Positions 11,675 through 24,800 are shown, counted from the stretch's first letter. The stretch: DNA of 64,000 nucleotides from Erigeron canadensis (GCF_010389155.1 NC_057764.1:62001-126000), one strand, 5' to 3'. A program made the numbers and translations. The notes: generated by a model from the sequence alone, not told the origin.

Positions 11675-11917
11675 GACCTTTTGAGTAATCGAAGTGAGAT
11701 CGTTGCTCCCAAACTCATGAAGAAAACGGCAGATATATATTTGACTCGTGTTACTCAAACGGTTGAATCCACTTTTTCTCTATCTTCTCGACAGATGGCA
11801 TTATGGAAATCCCAAACGGAAGACTACACTTTGAATTGGCATAGAGTGGTTCCGATATTTGGTTTGGGACAAACTATGAATGCTAGGACCTACCGGTTGT
11901 TCTATGCTATGGGCTAG
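11675..11917 (+). CDS. Unidentified open frame, possible gene fragment
   Basis: A frame of about 80 codons follows the AAT repeat and ends at 11917. It has ordinary amino-acid composition and includes ALWKSQTEDYTLNWHRVV and NARTYRLFYAMG. I do not recognise the family. There is no ATG of its own outside the repeat-driven frame, no obvious splice site and no neighbour that explains it. It could be a captured exon or chance. The methionines within it (for example at about 11718) are possible internal starts only. Confidence 0.25.
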   Translation, partial: DLLSNRSEIVAPKLMKKTADIYLTRVTQTVESTFSLSSRQMALWKSQTEDYTLNWHRVVPIFGLGQTMNARTYRLFYAMG

Positions 11918-11994
11918 GTGCCCCCCTATTTTCTTTACAGATGTCATGCTCAGCTTGTTCCAGGGTGTTTCCAGGGGATATTTATGGAGACCAT

Positions 11995-13986
11995 TGTAAC
12001 GCCCTGAGTTTCAAAAATCTTTTTTTTTTAAGGGAACATTTACATTATATAAAATAAAACATCTTACAATACAGTTCATTTTTTTTTAGAAATATTTCAA
12101 CTTTCATGTATACATCAAATAACCATTCAATAAAACTCGTTGACATACTTGTACAATTTATACCAAATGTCAAGTTTGTTACAAAACGACAATCTACAAA
12201 AGTTATAAATTTTGGCATGACCTTTTCGTAAAATCTAGTATCTATGCTTATTGCTAAGCATGAAAACCTGTTTCGAAAAATAAATATTCAAAAATGCATT
12301 TGACCGTACTCATTGAATTACTATTACAAAGTGACCCATTAAAATATGGACGACATATCAAGAGCAAATGTACAGGAGACAACTTGTACCCTCACTGCGA
12401 AACGGTACAAGTTTCTACCTTTCTAATGACTTTATTTCACAAGCTCTAATCCTTGTATATGTACCTTTCCTTGAGATTCACCTATCAAATAAAAGAACAA
12501 CTAACGAGTAAGTGAAACGCTTAGTGAGTACAACTAACATTTAACTATAACATTCTATCATAAGCTACAAAGATTTGAACACGTTTTTTTTCCAACCCAT
12601 TGAAGCCTTTCATTCATTTATTCATTCATTCGTTCAATCATTCATTCATCATTCATTCATACATGATTCATTCATAATCATTCCTACATCATTCATTCAT
12701 TCATTCATTTAATCATACATCATTCGTTCATTTATTCATTCAATATTCATCATTTGTAAAAAGCATACACATAACTACATTTTACTCACCTTGCGGATGA
12801 CAACTCATGCTATTGAACTTTGTTCCGTCTCTACTTAGGCTCTTGAAATCTAAAACATTAAACATACAATATGATCATTACAATGTCTTTAGTATTAATT
12901 CTTTACCCAATTAATACTTAACTTATTTAATCATATATACTTTTATCCATTATCTTCTTTGCATACTTTGAATACTTAAAATAATACATGTGATAACCTA
13001 TATATCTCTTTATCATTCATTATTCGACAATTTAATAAATCAACACCTTCAAATTTCATTTTATAATTCTGGACCACCTGTAGTATTTTAAACATTGGAG
13101 CAATAAAACCTTGCATTCATGATATAAGACCATACCAATAGAAAAATATACTCATAGACCTTTCAAATGACAGCTTATACGTCTCCTACGGACTTATGGT
13201 TGATTTATTATGATTTTCCGAACACAACTTAGTTTTGTACAACACTTTCTGGACAGCCTGCAAAACTTCAACGATTTGATTGTCTTCTGATCAAAACTAA
13301 TTTATGAGAAAAACTTTGTTAAAAACTAGACTCACATACCTTTCCGATAGCTCATACGTCTCCTAACTATTTACGGTTGATTTTCTATCATTTTTCAAAA
13401 ACAACAAACTTTCTGCACTTAGTGCAACCATACCTACGGGTTTTACCTAAAATCACCAACACACAACATAAACCAATTTCTAACACTTCTATTAGTTAAC
13501 CTTAACTCAATAACACTTATAGGTACTCAATTGAATATGTTTCATGATCCAACAATATTATTTTTATCACTAAAATTCATCATTCTCTCAACCAAATACT
13601 AAACAATCACTTCATTCTAATATCATGATAATATAAATACTTCTATATCTTTACATAATATTTGATATGCAATAACTATTGTTGACATTATTTTATAAAA
13701 CCCTAAAAATAATAATCAATGTTTAATCCATTTTTATTACTTGAATCAAAATCCCCCATTTCATATATATTATAAACCCTAACTAGAAAAATAACAAATA
13801 TGGTAATCATACCTTCAATTGATGATGTAAATCATCTAGTAATCCAAACATGCAACCCTATAATTGATTCCTTTTCACCTTTTCTTCAAAAAATTCTGCT
13901 ATCACCATATCACCACCACAAAAATGGGTTTTCTTCAAAAATTATTGTTATCTTTACGATTATATTACATAAATTTGATGTGTTTT
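11995..13986 (-). mobile_element. Gypsy LTR, truncated, minus orientation; continues after 33655
   Basis: It starts TGTAACGCCCTGAG. It shares phrases with the complete minus-strand solo LTR at 54249-57017: GGCATGACC followed by TTCGTAAAATC (12213 and 54837) and AAACGCTTAGTGA (12514 and 55187). The gypsy element at 13987 is inserted in it, so the same LTR resumes at 33655. No terminal TGTTACA is found after that point, so the far end is lost near 33840. The stretch contains no gene; a CATT microsatellite lies at about 12608-12740. Confidence 0.45.
12608..12740. repeat. (CATT)n imperfect microsatellite
   Basis: Repeated CATT units with substitutions and short breaks lie inside the truncated LTR. 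Confidence 0.85.
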
Positions 13987-14303
13987 TGTAACACTCCAAT
14001 ATTTTAAGGTAACAGAAAATTAACTCTTATCATAGTTTTGACATTAAATTAAATTCCTAATATTTTGTTGAGATAAGGGGTTAATTTAGTTGAAACTTTA
14101 GTGGCTAGCGGGTATAACATCCATTAAAATTGAAAGAAAACGTGGCTTATGGATAGATAGTCCAGCCACTTGATTGAATGACTCATACTATCACCTACAT
14201 ATTTCCTTCCAATTTCTTCCATTAAACTTTCTTAATAATTCTAATCTTCGTACCAAAAAAAAAAAAAAATCGTATTTTTCTTAAATTGAGTCAAGTCGTT
14301 TCA
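13987..14303 (+). repeat. 5' LTR of the gypsy element
   Basis: 317 bases, TGTAACACTCC to GTCGTTTCA. It aligns to 33339-33654 along its whole length with scattered substitutions and a longer poly-A stretch near 14256. Confidence 0.92.
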
Positions 14304-14344
14304 ATTGGTATTTTTTCATTCAAGGGATTTAGGTGTTCGATCTT

Positions 14345-15286
14345 TGTTAGAACCAGTTTCGTCCAAACTGGCCAGTCTCCAGTTGCATCTGGAGACCAGA
14401 AAAATTGTCCAGAAATATATTGAAGTCCAGTTGCAACGTACAATTAATGCAACTGAAGACTTCCTCCAGTTGAGATTTGATCAAAACTGAAGACATTCCA
14501 ATTGACGTCGAAGACAACAAATGGAAGATAGAGAATGACAATGGTAGCGAAGCCTAGTTGACATTCTACTCAGATTGAAACTGTAGAATATCAGTTTAAA
14601 GCCTTTACAATGCTTTACACTGTTTACGAGGAAGACCTTATTGCTTTATGCAGCTTTATACAAACAATATCATTTGTCTATGATTAAAGTACAAAAGTGC
14701 ATAAAGCAGGTTAGATAAAGTAATGTCTTGGCTTACTTTATCAAGCATTTCAAAGGAACTTACTTAGTTTCCTTAAATGTTGTCAACCATATTTATACGA
14801 CAAAGTTGGATTCCCAATGCCAACTTTGTCTATAAATAGAGGTCTTTGCACAACAAGAATATAACTTTGCATATTCAGACTTTTGCAATATTCTTGGTGT
14901 ACTTGTGCAATATCCTCTCAATCGTAAAAAGGAACACTTCACAACTTTAAGTGTTTCGATTGTTAAAAAGAATTTCCGAGTATAGATCATTTGTATTTCA
15001 TAGGTTGTTAGGATATTTACATTTGTGTATTATCTTGGTTCCGCAACAACCTTGTATTTTATTTAGCATCAATAAATAAAATACATTTAAAAATTACAAT
15101 TTGGTCTCACCATTTTACTTTGTTATATTTACTTATTGCATTGTCTTTACTTTTGTCATCTGCTAAGTAATCTATTCAAGGACTTGGTATACAATCACTG
15201 TAGTTCAGTGTTTATATTGCAAAGAACTCTCACCATTGACATAGATGTGTCTTCAGTTAGTACCATCTCTTGAGTTGGGACTTACA
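14345..15286 (+). repeat. 5' LTR of the Sirevirus-like element
   Basis: 942 bases, TGTTAGAACCAG to GGACTTACA. A TATA box (TATAAATAG) lies at 14831-14839, directly after a hairpin whose arms are ACAAAGTTGG and CCAACTTTGT. Further inverted repeats built on CCAGTT/AACTGG fill the first 180 bases. Confidence 0.95.
14831..14839 (+). promoter_or_regulatory. TATA box of the Sirevirus-like LTR
   Basis: TATAAATAG follows a 10-bp-arm hairpin by two bases. The 3' LTR has the same arrangement, with its TATA box at 28695-28703. Confidence 0.7.
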
Positions 15287-15288
15287 AG

Positions 15289-15300
15289 TGGTATCAGAGC
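15289..15300 (+). promoter_or_regulatory. Primer-binding site (initiator tRNA-Met)
   Basis: TGGTATCAGAGC, two bases after the 5' LTR, is the standard plant complement to the 3' end of initiator tRNA-Met that primes minus-strand DNA synthesis. Confidence 0.95.
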
Positions 15301-15333
15301 AGAAGGCTAACATAATTGCCTAGATATGCTAAG

Positions 15334-16734
15334 ATGTCTACTACTGAAGGTGAGAATGGTCCCGGTAATGATGAAAACACTAATGTTAATAATACCATAC
15401 CTAATCAAAATGTTAATCAAACTGCTAATAACAATCCTCCTCCACCTCCTCCTAATGCCCCAAACCATGTCCATGTCCATTATTCAAATACTCCTGTTCC
15501 CAAATTTGATGGGAATGGTGAAACATTTGGGACATGGAAGGCCAGAATGCTGCTGCATTTTGGTGGGATAGAAATGTATATGTTACAAATCCTTAAGGAT
15601 GGACCCTATATACCCATTTCTCTTAGGGTAACTCCTCTTCTTGATCCAACTGGAAGAAGATGGTCTAGAGAAAAACCAGAAGACCACTGGTCAGATGAGG
15701 ATCGCAGACTGGTAGACTTGGATACCAGACTGAAAAAGATGATCCTTGCTGCTGTCCCTGAAGACTTAATTCCAACACTTGTGTTGTTTCCTAGTGCCAA
15801 GGCAATGTGCGATGAATTAGTCATTCAGTTTGAAGGAGGTGATGACACCATTGTCACTAGAAAGGTTGCCTTGAACAAGAAGTATGAATCCTTCTTTGCT
15901 CTACCCAATGAAAGTCTAACTGGTACTTATACCAGATTTACTAGTCTTATCAATCAGTTAAGAGGGTTGGGTGTTGAAAAAGACAAAGACATTCTTCTTG
16001 AGAAATTCTGTGATGTTCTTCCATCTAAATGGGAAAACATGATTCTTGTCCTAAGACAAGGTAAAGCCCTGCACAGTCACACTCTTGCATCTCTCTATGG
16101 AGCCTTTAGATTCAAAGAGGATAACAATGCTGCAAGACTTGTGGCTGAACAGGATGCCATAAACCATGCTCAAAGTTCCAAGGGAACCAGTTTCACTGGA
16201 CAACCTTGTGCTGCCTTAATTTCTTTTGAGAATGTCCAGTTACATTCTATGAAGGAGATGTTAAGCAACTTACTGAACTCTGGGTTAACCACCGAGACCA
16301 GTGTTGGTTGTGATGAAACTGACGATGATGACCTAGTAGCCATGATTGCCAAAACCTTTAATAGGTTTAAGCATAAATCTAATCGATTTAATGGTTTCAA
16401 CAATGCTTCCAGCTCCAACTCTCTGGACAAGGCCAATCTTACCTGCTATAAGTGTGGTAAGAAAGGTCATTTTATGAAGGATTGCAGGTCTAGTCAAATG
16501 AACAATCAATTTGGTCCCCTTATTCCAACTTATAATGTGCCTGATGATAAATATAAAGCTAAATATAAGAAGCTTAAGGCACAAATTGCACTTTTGTCCC
16601 TTGAAAAAGAAAAAGAAAAGAATAAATGCATGATGACAAACACTGAAGGGAAGTGGGAACTCTCTGATGATTCATCTGATGATAAAGAAGAGATTAGGGA
16701 TATGTGTTTTATGGCACTTGAAGATCAACAGTAA
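15334..16734 (+). CDS. Copia gag polyprotein (N-terminal part, 466 aa)
   Basis: This is the capsid-type protein that packages element RNA. The ATG at 15334 (MSTTEGENG) is preferred over the upstream TTG in the same frame. An Asn/Pro-rich leader is followed by the copia gag core: a KFDGNGETFGTWKARM-type start at about residue 54, and GTYTRFTSLINQLRGLG further in. One CCHC zinc knuckle, CYKCGKKGHFMKDC, is encoded at 16444-16485. A Lys/Glu-rich, coiled-coil-like tail follows. The frame ends in TAA at 16734, but gag-like coiled-coil sequence continues beyond (16944-17201), so this stop is probably a lesion in what was one longer gag-pol frame. Confidence 0.9.
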   Translation: MSTTEGENGPGNDENTNVNNTIPNQNVNQTANNNPPPPPPNAPNHVHVHYSNTPVPKFDGNGETFGTWKARMLLHFGGIEMYMLQILKDGPYIPISLRVTPLLDPTGRRWSREKPEDHWSDEDRRLVDLDTRLKKMILAAVPEDLIPTLVLFPSAKAMCDELVIQFEGGDDTIVTRKVALNKKYESFFALPNESLTGTYTRFTSLINQLRGLGVEKDKDILLEKFCDVLPSKWENMILVLRQGKALHSHTLASLYGAFRFKEDNNAARLVAEQDAINHAQSSKGTSFTGQPCAALISFENVQLHSMKEMLSNLLNSGLTTETSVGCDETDDDDLVAMIAKTFNRFKHKSNRFNGFNNASSSNSLDKANLTCYKCGKKGHFMKDCRSSQMNNQFGPLIPTYNVPDDKYKAKYKKLKAQIALLSLEKEKEKNKCMMTNTEGKWELSDDSSDDKEEIRDMCFMALEDQQ

Positions 16735-17760
16735 CATCTGGTGAAAGATGATATCATTGCAGGAAGATGGGTGGACATCATTCTGAAAAAGGTATATGAT
16801 TATGATAAGTAGTATGACCCTGAATTGAAACTGGACATTGCTGAATCACTCAATGGTGATTTATTGTTTGTTGAAGCTGTAAGAACTGACAGTGAAAGAT
16901 ATCTGGAAACAATCTTAACTGAATTAAACAATGTAAAACCCAGTTGAATGACTTGCAGAGTGTCCAGTTGGCTTTAAAAGAATCAGTTTTGAAAATTGAA
17001 GCATTAAAACTAGAAAATCAAAGTTTAAAATCTGATCTTGAGAAAGAAAAAAAGATTATCAAGTCCTGGGTTAATGCATCTGAGAAGAATTATGACGCTT
17101 TTTCAAGAACAATTGATGCCCAAAAGAATGCATGGGAATCTGGAGATCTTCAAATGGCAGCTGTCATACTAGATCTCCATGCATTGCCTTCATCTCTTTA
17201 GGTTGAAACACCTTATGATCAACCTAAGAATTTCAAAACTGAATCTGTTAAAATCACCCCTGTTGAGGTTAAAACTGGAGCCAATCAGGCTAAAGCTCCA
17301 GTTGTAAAGGTTGATTGTGAAAAGCCTTTACCTCAAAAGTCAAAGGAGCCCAAGAATCCTAAGACCAAGAATCAAACTGAACGTAAGTCCAAGGGTCAGG
17401 TGTCTAGAGAAAATGACATTTTACTGAAACTGGACAGTCAACTCCAACTTTTGTCTTGGCAAGTTCAGAGTTGTACTGCTAGAATCAAAAATCTGGAAGG
17501 AGCCTCTTCTCCTTCAGTTGAAAAACTGAATGTCAAAACCCTTTTCTAAGTCTAAACAAAAGCAAAAGGCTCTATCTGGAACCAAAACTGAAAATGGAAA
17601 GGGAAGAAAATACCAAGTACCAATTGTTTTTATTCATGGATCTGAAGTAATTGAACAAGCTCCAGATTCAGCCTCCAGTTCCACCCCTCAACAATCAACT
17701 GTGACTTCTCAAGTGAAGTCCAGTGAACCCATCAAGAAAAGATGGGTTCACAAAAACAAC
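16735..17760 (+). pseudogene. Remainder of Sirevirus gag, broken by stops
   Basis: The sequence continues gag-like coding material in several short frames. 16944-17201 is a heptad-like coiled coil (SLKSDLEKEKKIIKSW). 17530-17763 is Lys/Ser-rich and leads into the protease. Stops fall at about 16809, 17199 and elsewhere. A gag extended by coiled coil is usual in Sireviruses. The region is coding in origin but cannot make one protein now. Confidence 0.65.
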
Positions 17761-20700
17761 TAATAATTTTGTGGGTGTGCAGGGCGATCGAAAGAAGCAT
17801 ATCTGGTATCTGGACAGCGCAGCTGGACGGACTATGACAAGATGTAAGCCCGTGCTGGAAGAGTTCACTGTCCAAGATGGACCGACAGTGACTTTTGGTA
17901 ATGATGATAGTGAAAAAACTAAAGGATATGGTGTGCTTAACAATGGACAAGTCAAATTCACTAAAGTTGCATTTGTAAATGATTTAAAATATAACCTGAT
18001 CAGTGTAAGTCAACTGTGTGATGATGACTTCAGAGTTTTGTTCGATGTTGCACAAGGCACCATTTTTAACAAGGATTGGCAAGTGGTAATGATTGCTCCA
18101 AGAAAAGGGAAATGTGTACATAATGGACATGGAACCAGCTCCAAAAGAGCATTGTTTCTATGCAAAAGCTGATGAGGACACCAACTGGCTATGGCATATG
18201 AGGTTATCCCACCTAAATTTCAAAAATATCAATAAATTATCAAGAAAGCAACTGGTGGATGGGATACCTTTAATCTCTTTTAAAAAGGAGAGGCCATGTC
18301 CAGGGCGTGAGATGGGCAAGAAGAAAAGAGCCAGTTTTAAAACCAGGCAAAACTTCAGCATCACTGAACCTCTTCACATGCTACATATGGATCTCTTTGG
18401 TCTAGTGAATGTTCAAACTAAAGCTGGTAAGAGATACACTTTAGTTGTGGTTGATGAATACACCAGATACTGTTGGGTGGTGTTCATCAGATCAAAAAGT
18501 GATGCACCTGGTGAAATCATCTCTTTCATCAAAAGAATTGAGCTCAAGTATACCAAGAAAGTGTGTCAGCTGCGAAGTGATAATGGTACAGAATTTATAA
18601 ATAAAGAATTGGAATCATTTTGCAATGACACTGGCATTTCCCAAAACTTCTCTTCAGCTCGTTCTCCAGAACAAAATGGTGTGGTTGAAAGAAAGAATCG
18701 CACATTGATTGAAGCTGCAAGAAGTATGTTATCTGAATCAGGTCTTCCAACCAGTTTTTGGGCTGAAGCTGTAGCAACTGCTTGTCACACCCAGAATCGG
18801 TTAGTTTATGTCAAAAGACATAGGAAGACTGCCTATGAAGTCCTAAGGAATCGTAAACCAAATATTGGTTATTTCCATGTATTTGGTTGTCCAGTATATA
18901 TTCTTAACGATTCCAGTCAGTTGGATAAGTTTGATGCAAAGGCTGACGAAGGTGTCTTTGTGGGTTATTTAGATATCAGAAAGGCCTATAGAGTTTATAA
19001 TTATAGACTCCAAAAGGTACATGAGACAATTCATGTTACATTCGATGAATAAAATGAAGCAATCAATAAACGACCAAACCTTGATTTATCTCCAATTGTT
19101 CCAGTTGATATCGGTGTATCTGATCAAGTTCATCAATCAGTTTCTACACCAAAAGATGTTTCCAGTCACCACGACTTGGAACCAGTTGCACAAAAAAGAA
19201 TCTCTAGTGACACTTCATTCTATCCCTCCATCAGTTTTAATTTACCACAAAAACTGGTTATTGGATCTGATGTTCGTGCCACTCCAATATCAGAACCAGT
19301 TCGGACTGTAAGTTCTCCAGTTGTTCAAGATGTGCCTTCAACTGAAGAATTCCACGATGCAAATCGTGATCTCATTGACTCTGATGATGATGTTGAAGAA
19401 GTCTGGACTGATCCTCCTCCAGTTTCGACAACTGTGGAGGTTCCTCAGGTTACTTGCACTGATATTGTTGTTCATCAACCTAGTCAATACACTAAATGGA
19501 CACAAGCTCATCCAATTGAGCAAATAATTGGAGATGCAAGTAGTGGGGTTCAAACTAGAAGAGCCATAAGTAAACAATGGTTAAACGTCACCTTCTTATC
19601 TTTAATTGAACCAAAGAAAATTGACGAGGCTTTGGAAGACCCAAGCTGGGTAGTATCAATGTAAGAAGAGCTTATCCAGTTTGAAAGGAACAATGTATGG
19701 GAACTTGTTCCTTGTCCACCAGGGTTGAAGAAGGAACCTATTGGAACTAGATGGGTTTACAGGAACAAGATGGATGAAGATGGCAATGCGGTAAGGAACA
19801 AAGCCAGATTGGTTGCCAAGGGTCATTGTCAAACAGAAGGTGTTGATTTTGATGAGACTTTTGCTCCAGTTGCTAGACTTGAAGCCATACGAATTTTCTT
19901 GGCCTATGTAGCCCATTTGCAATTCAAAGTCTACCAGATGGATGTCAAAAATGCGTTCTTCAATGGAACATTGGAAGAAGAAGTGTATGTTAAACAGACT
20001 CCAAGCTTCATTGATGAGAAACATCCTCACTGGGTATATAGACTGAAAAAAGCATTGTATGGTCTTAGACAAGCCTCTAGAGCCTGGTATGACACTTTAA
20101 CTAAACATCTTCTTAAACATGGTTTTCTAAGAGGTGTAACAGATAATACCTTGTTTATCTTAAAAGAAAAAGGTAATATCTTACTGGTACAAATTTATGT
20201 TGATGACATTATATTTGGGTCAACTGATGATGCAATGTGTGAACAGTTTTCAAAAATCATGTCTACTGAATATGAAATGAGTTTAATGGGAGAATTAACG
20301 TTTTTCTTAGGTCTACAAATTAAACAAACAATGGATGGTATCTTTACCAAGAAAAATATGTCAGAGATTTGTTAAGAAAATACAAATTTGATTCAATCCC
20401 ATCAAAAACCACACCCATTGCAGCTCCTTTAAATTTGGATTCTGACCCAAATGGAAAACCAGTGGACCAAATAGAATATCGTGGAATGGTTGGTTCACTG
20501 ATGTATTTAACTGCAAGCCGATCAGATATAATGTTTGCAACATGTTTATGTGCCAGATTTCAGGCTAACCCAAAAGAATCACATTTGCATGCTGTTAAGC
20601 GCATTTTCAGGTACCTGAAAGGGTGCCCTAGCCTTGGTCTTTGGTATCCCAAAGGCTCAAGGTTAGATCTAACGGGTTATTCAGATTCAGATCATGCAGG

Positions 20701-21136
20701 GTGTAAGATTTATAGAAAGTCAACAACTGGTGGATGTCACTTCCTAGGGGGAAAACTGGTGAGTTGGACCAGTAAAAAGCAGACTTCGGTCTCAATGTCA
20801 ACTGCTGAGGCAGAGTACATTTCTGCGGCCAGTTGTTGTGCCCAGATTCTTTGGATCAAAAACTAGTTACTTGATTATGGTATGAGATACTCAAGAACCC
20901 CAATTTTTTGTGACAACACCCGTGCAATTGCTATATCTCACAACCTAGTGATGCACTCCAGAACAAAACACATTGACATCAGGTATCATTTCATTCGTGA
21001 CCATGTTATGAAAGGAGATATTGAAATTCATTTCATTCCTACTGACAAACAGTTAGCTGATGTTTTTACAAAACCTCTTGATGAGAAAACCTTTAAACAT
21101 CTCATCAGTGAACTTGGCATGTTAAATCCTCATTAA
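17723..21136 (+). pseudogene. Copia pol: protease, integrase, RT, RNase H (frameshifted)
   Basis: The domains are in copia order. Protease has HIWYLDSAAGRTMT at about 17800; the usual DSG of the active site reads DSA. A frame change near 18100 leads to the GAG-pre-integrase zinc region (WHMRLSHLNFKNI) and integrase with its D, D and E positions (HMDLFG, RSDNGTEF, PEQNGVVERKNR), ending in a stop at 19052. Reverse transcriptase spans about 19680-20375, with [12 protein letters not shown] and the catalytic [10 protein letters not shown] frameshift near 20370 leads to the RT tail and RNase H, with a stop near 20866, then CDNTRAI and the usual TKHIDIRYHFIRD end at 21136. There are at least four lesions, so the region is inactive. 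Confidence 0.92.
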
Positions 21137-21829
21137 ATTGGCGAGGCCCTCCAGTTGAGGATGGTTCAGGTGATCCTTGATTGGTTGGAGATTGAACGCC
21201 TTGATGTACTCAAAAATCAGTCCTTGATCAAATGGATCTCATGTTTAGGGGGAAAAGACTCAAAACATTTTTCTAACAAAAAATTGCTTTTGCAAATGGA
21301 GAGTTCTCCAGTTGAAACTGGCACTAGACTGTTTCCCCAGTGTAAATGTTTTGTCTCATCTTCAAACTGGAGGTTAACCAGATTTTCATAACGGTAAGAA
21401 TACTTGGTCAGTTGTGTGACACGTGATAATACTCGAGTGTTTTAACCCACTCACAACTATCACATGACGTGTCATTACCATGTTGTAAAAAGATGCACTT
21501 TTATTGGGATTGTGAAAAGTTAGTGGGCAAGTGGGTATATAAGCTGTCGTAGCATTTAATGCTGACATTAGGAATTGAATGTTTTGGCTCAAAATTCAAA
21601 CTTATTTTTAACAAAATATCTAAAAATTTTGATTTTTGATAATAAAATATTCTTATTTATTCTTTAGGATTGTGAATCCAGCTTATAAATACCCTGTATT
21701 TACTTTCACTTATTCACTTTCGTTTCACATTCCTTCATTCAATTCCAATCATCAACAATAACTCTTTTCTCTCTGCTTATTATCAAAACCCTAGTTATCA
21801 ATTTCAATATTTTCTTTATCTATAATCAA

Positions 21830-24800
21830 ATGGCTCCCAAATCTTCTCGCAGCAAAGACATTAATTTGCTCAATGTTGCATACAATCCATCCTCTCAAAA
21901 TTAATAAAATTGAACCCTTATAATCCCATGGCTAGTTTGAAAGGGGTTCAAGCCTTAGATTCTCTCATCGGAAGAATCCAACATTTCCTTCTATATTCTC
22001 CTATTGGTGTGACTTTTTCTCTCAATCCACACAAGTTGTACCATGACTACTTGTGTGAATTCTGGTACACTGCACAACTTGCTGATGACTGTTCATCCAT
22101 TTCTTTTTCTCTCAAGGATGGAACAGTTGCGTGTACCATTACAATGGATACTGTGAGAGATGCTCTGCATCTCAACTACTGGAGGGAAGGTGAGACTCCA
22201 ATAGTCATTTCCCAAAACATAAACTATCGTCAGGTACTCCTTGACATGGGAAACAAGGAATGTTTGGGAAATGGGGTGCTAAAAACCAAAGGTGCCATGA
22301 CGTTGAAGGGACTCACACCCTCATGGAGATACTTCTTCATACATCTGGTGGAAAGTATGGGAGGAAGTTCTGGTGGCCTTGACCAGATTAACTCTACCCA
22401 AGCAGAGATGGCTTACTGCTTGTGGAATGGTCGTAGAGTGGATTTTGTTGAGATTATTTTCAGAAGCTTTGTGCAGAAGTTGAAGGGTAACAGGGGATTG
22501 TACATACCGTTCTCCAGATTCTTGTCTCTATGTTTTCTTCAGATCCTGGGCAGTGATGCTTATCATAATACACAGTCACTTTATACTGTCCCAGAGATGC
22601 TGAAGAATTTGGACTCTCTTTGCTCCTCACCTGGAGAGGTCCAGATGCCAAGTAGAATGCAGCTGGCATTCTCAAAAACTGATGCACCAGTCCAAGGTGA
22701 GTCAAAAAGACTACTGGGTGGGCCTCAAAATAATGAGTGACCCACCAGTTCGTCTGCTGGTACTGTGACGGTTGCCGAACCTGGGCAGCAGTCTTTCCCC
22801 ACCAGCTCCAGCCTGTCAGTTCCACCAACATCTCTCCATGGAGACCTCCCAACAGGTGTCTAGGTAGTTCCAAAGGCAAAACGTTTAATGAAAAGACGCC
22901 TTAGGAGACAGTCAGATCTTGCCACTAACGTTAGTACCATTGCCAGCCCTCCAACCTCTTCCCAACAAGATGCTGGAGATAGTCAAAGGGGTGAACAGCA
23001 GACAACCACTTCCGAACTTGCTGTAGGAGGAAGTGGTGAAGATGTTATTGGGTCAGCCCAGCCCAAATTAGAGTCGGTGTCAGCACTTAACTTGCAGAGC
23101 CATGCTTCTGACACTCTTGAAGCACGAACTGACGAAGTTTCTGGTCAGTCACAGCCAGAGATCGAGGTTCCAGACTCTACGGCCGATGATACTACAACTG
23201 AGGATCGAGCAGTTGTGGTTGAGGCACCAGTGACCTCTTTCCAGGGAGAAGATGCTTCGACAATGGATCCCCAAACTAGTGAAACCATCCAGGCAACTGG
23301 AACTGGTCACCAGGAGTCTGAACAACTTGTTCAGCCACCCCTATCATTCATGGATCTAGGCATGAGTGTGGGTGAGTTTCAACTCGAATCCTCGGATTCG
23401 GATGAGACACTTTCTGACCAGGAAATGGCTGATACATCTACACATGATCAACTTCCTTCCTTTTCTGGTCAACCCCTAGATCTACCAGTTTCAGTTTCAC
23501 CTTCTGACTTCTCCACACTACAAGAAATTCCTTAATTCGCCTCAAGACAACTCCTCTTTTCCATGAATGTGCCTAGAAATAGACACATTCTAACCCCACC
23601 GTCGCCGGCGTACATACCTGAGCCTTCTCAGCCTGTACGTCAACTTGAATCTCTTCCCCTTCCTTCTTCAATAATTCCTCTTGTTTCAACTAGTGCTACT
23701 ACATCTGGAGGCTCAACACTTGTAACACCCCCTCCAGTTGTACCTGTATCGTTTCGAACTAGTCCAGTGACACCTTCCCTTCCGTCACTGGATAGCTAGT
23801 TTGTATCCTTTCAATCTGATATCCAAAACCTTCTTACAAGGGTTGAGGATATTCAAAAGGTACTTGACAAGAATACCAAGTCCCTCTCCAGGTACCAGAA
23901 GGAACACATTACAAATGTCAAAGTGGTTGACCTAGGGATCAATAAGTTCTCTGCAAATGAGGACTTGGTATTTAACAAGCTCAATGAGTTGGTCAATTCC
24001 TCCAATCTACTTGCAACATCTTTAAGGGAGGCTTTTGCACTTACTCAAACTGGGTTCACATCATCCATTACCAACCTGCCGAACACAATTGTTAGATCTT
24101 CCGAGGTTGATTTGCAAGAACTTGATGCTAATTGAAAAACCTGGTCTAGATGTGATCGAGCTTGGCAACCAGTTGGCCACTTCAGTTGGTCAAATGATAG
24201 AAGAAACCTTGGCTTCTAGAGAACAACAATTTATGGAAAGGGTGATATCTTAGATCACCAAGACTGCAGCGCCCCAGGTTGATCTCACTCCCATTGCATC
24301 TGAGATCAATCAGTTGAGGTGCAGTCTAGATACTCTGGCCAGCAAGGTATCTGAACACTCCACTGCAATACATAATCTGACAACTGAAGTTGGCAAAACA
24401 AAAAATGAGGAAGTGGTGAAGGATGTTCGTACAACTGGGCTCTCCCCAGATGAGTTGACTATACTTAAAGCTATTCAGGCTGGCCAAACTGAAACAAATG
24501 GCAATGTGTTGGTCCAGTCACAAGAAGTCAATCATCTTTGGAGGACAGTTCGCATGATATGTGGAGTTTTCAAGGAGTGCAAGACCATGGGGTCATGGCA
24601 GCCTCTAGATCGCTTACCCTCCAGTCCTTCAGATTTTGATGCAATTAGAAAAGGACTAGAAGCTGCCAAGGGGGAAAGAACTGTAAACATCCCCAGCACT
24701 CACATTGAAACTCCAAGCTCAAGTGTTGGAAAAGAGTTGGTTGTTGCTGCCAGTACTGATGTTGGTATGCAAGTTATTGAAGAATTTGAGGATGTTGGTG

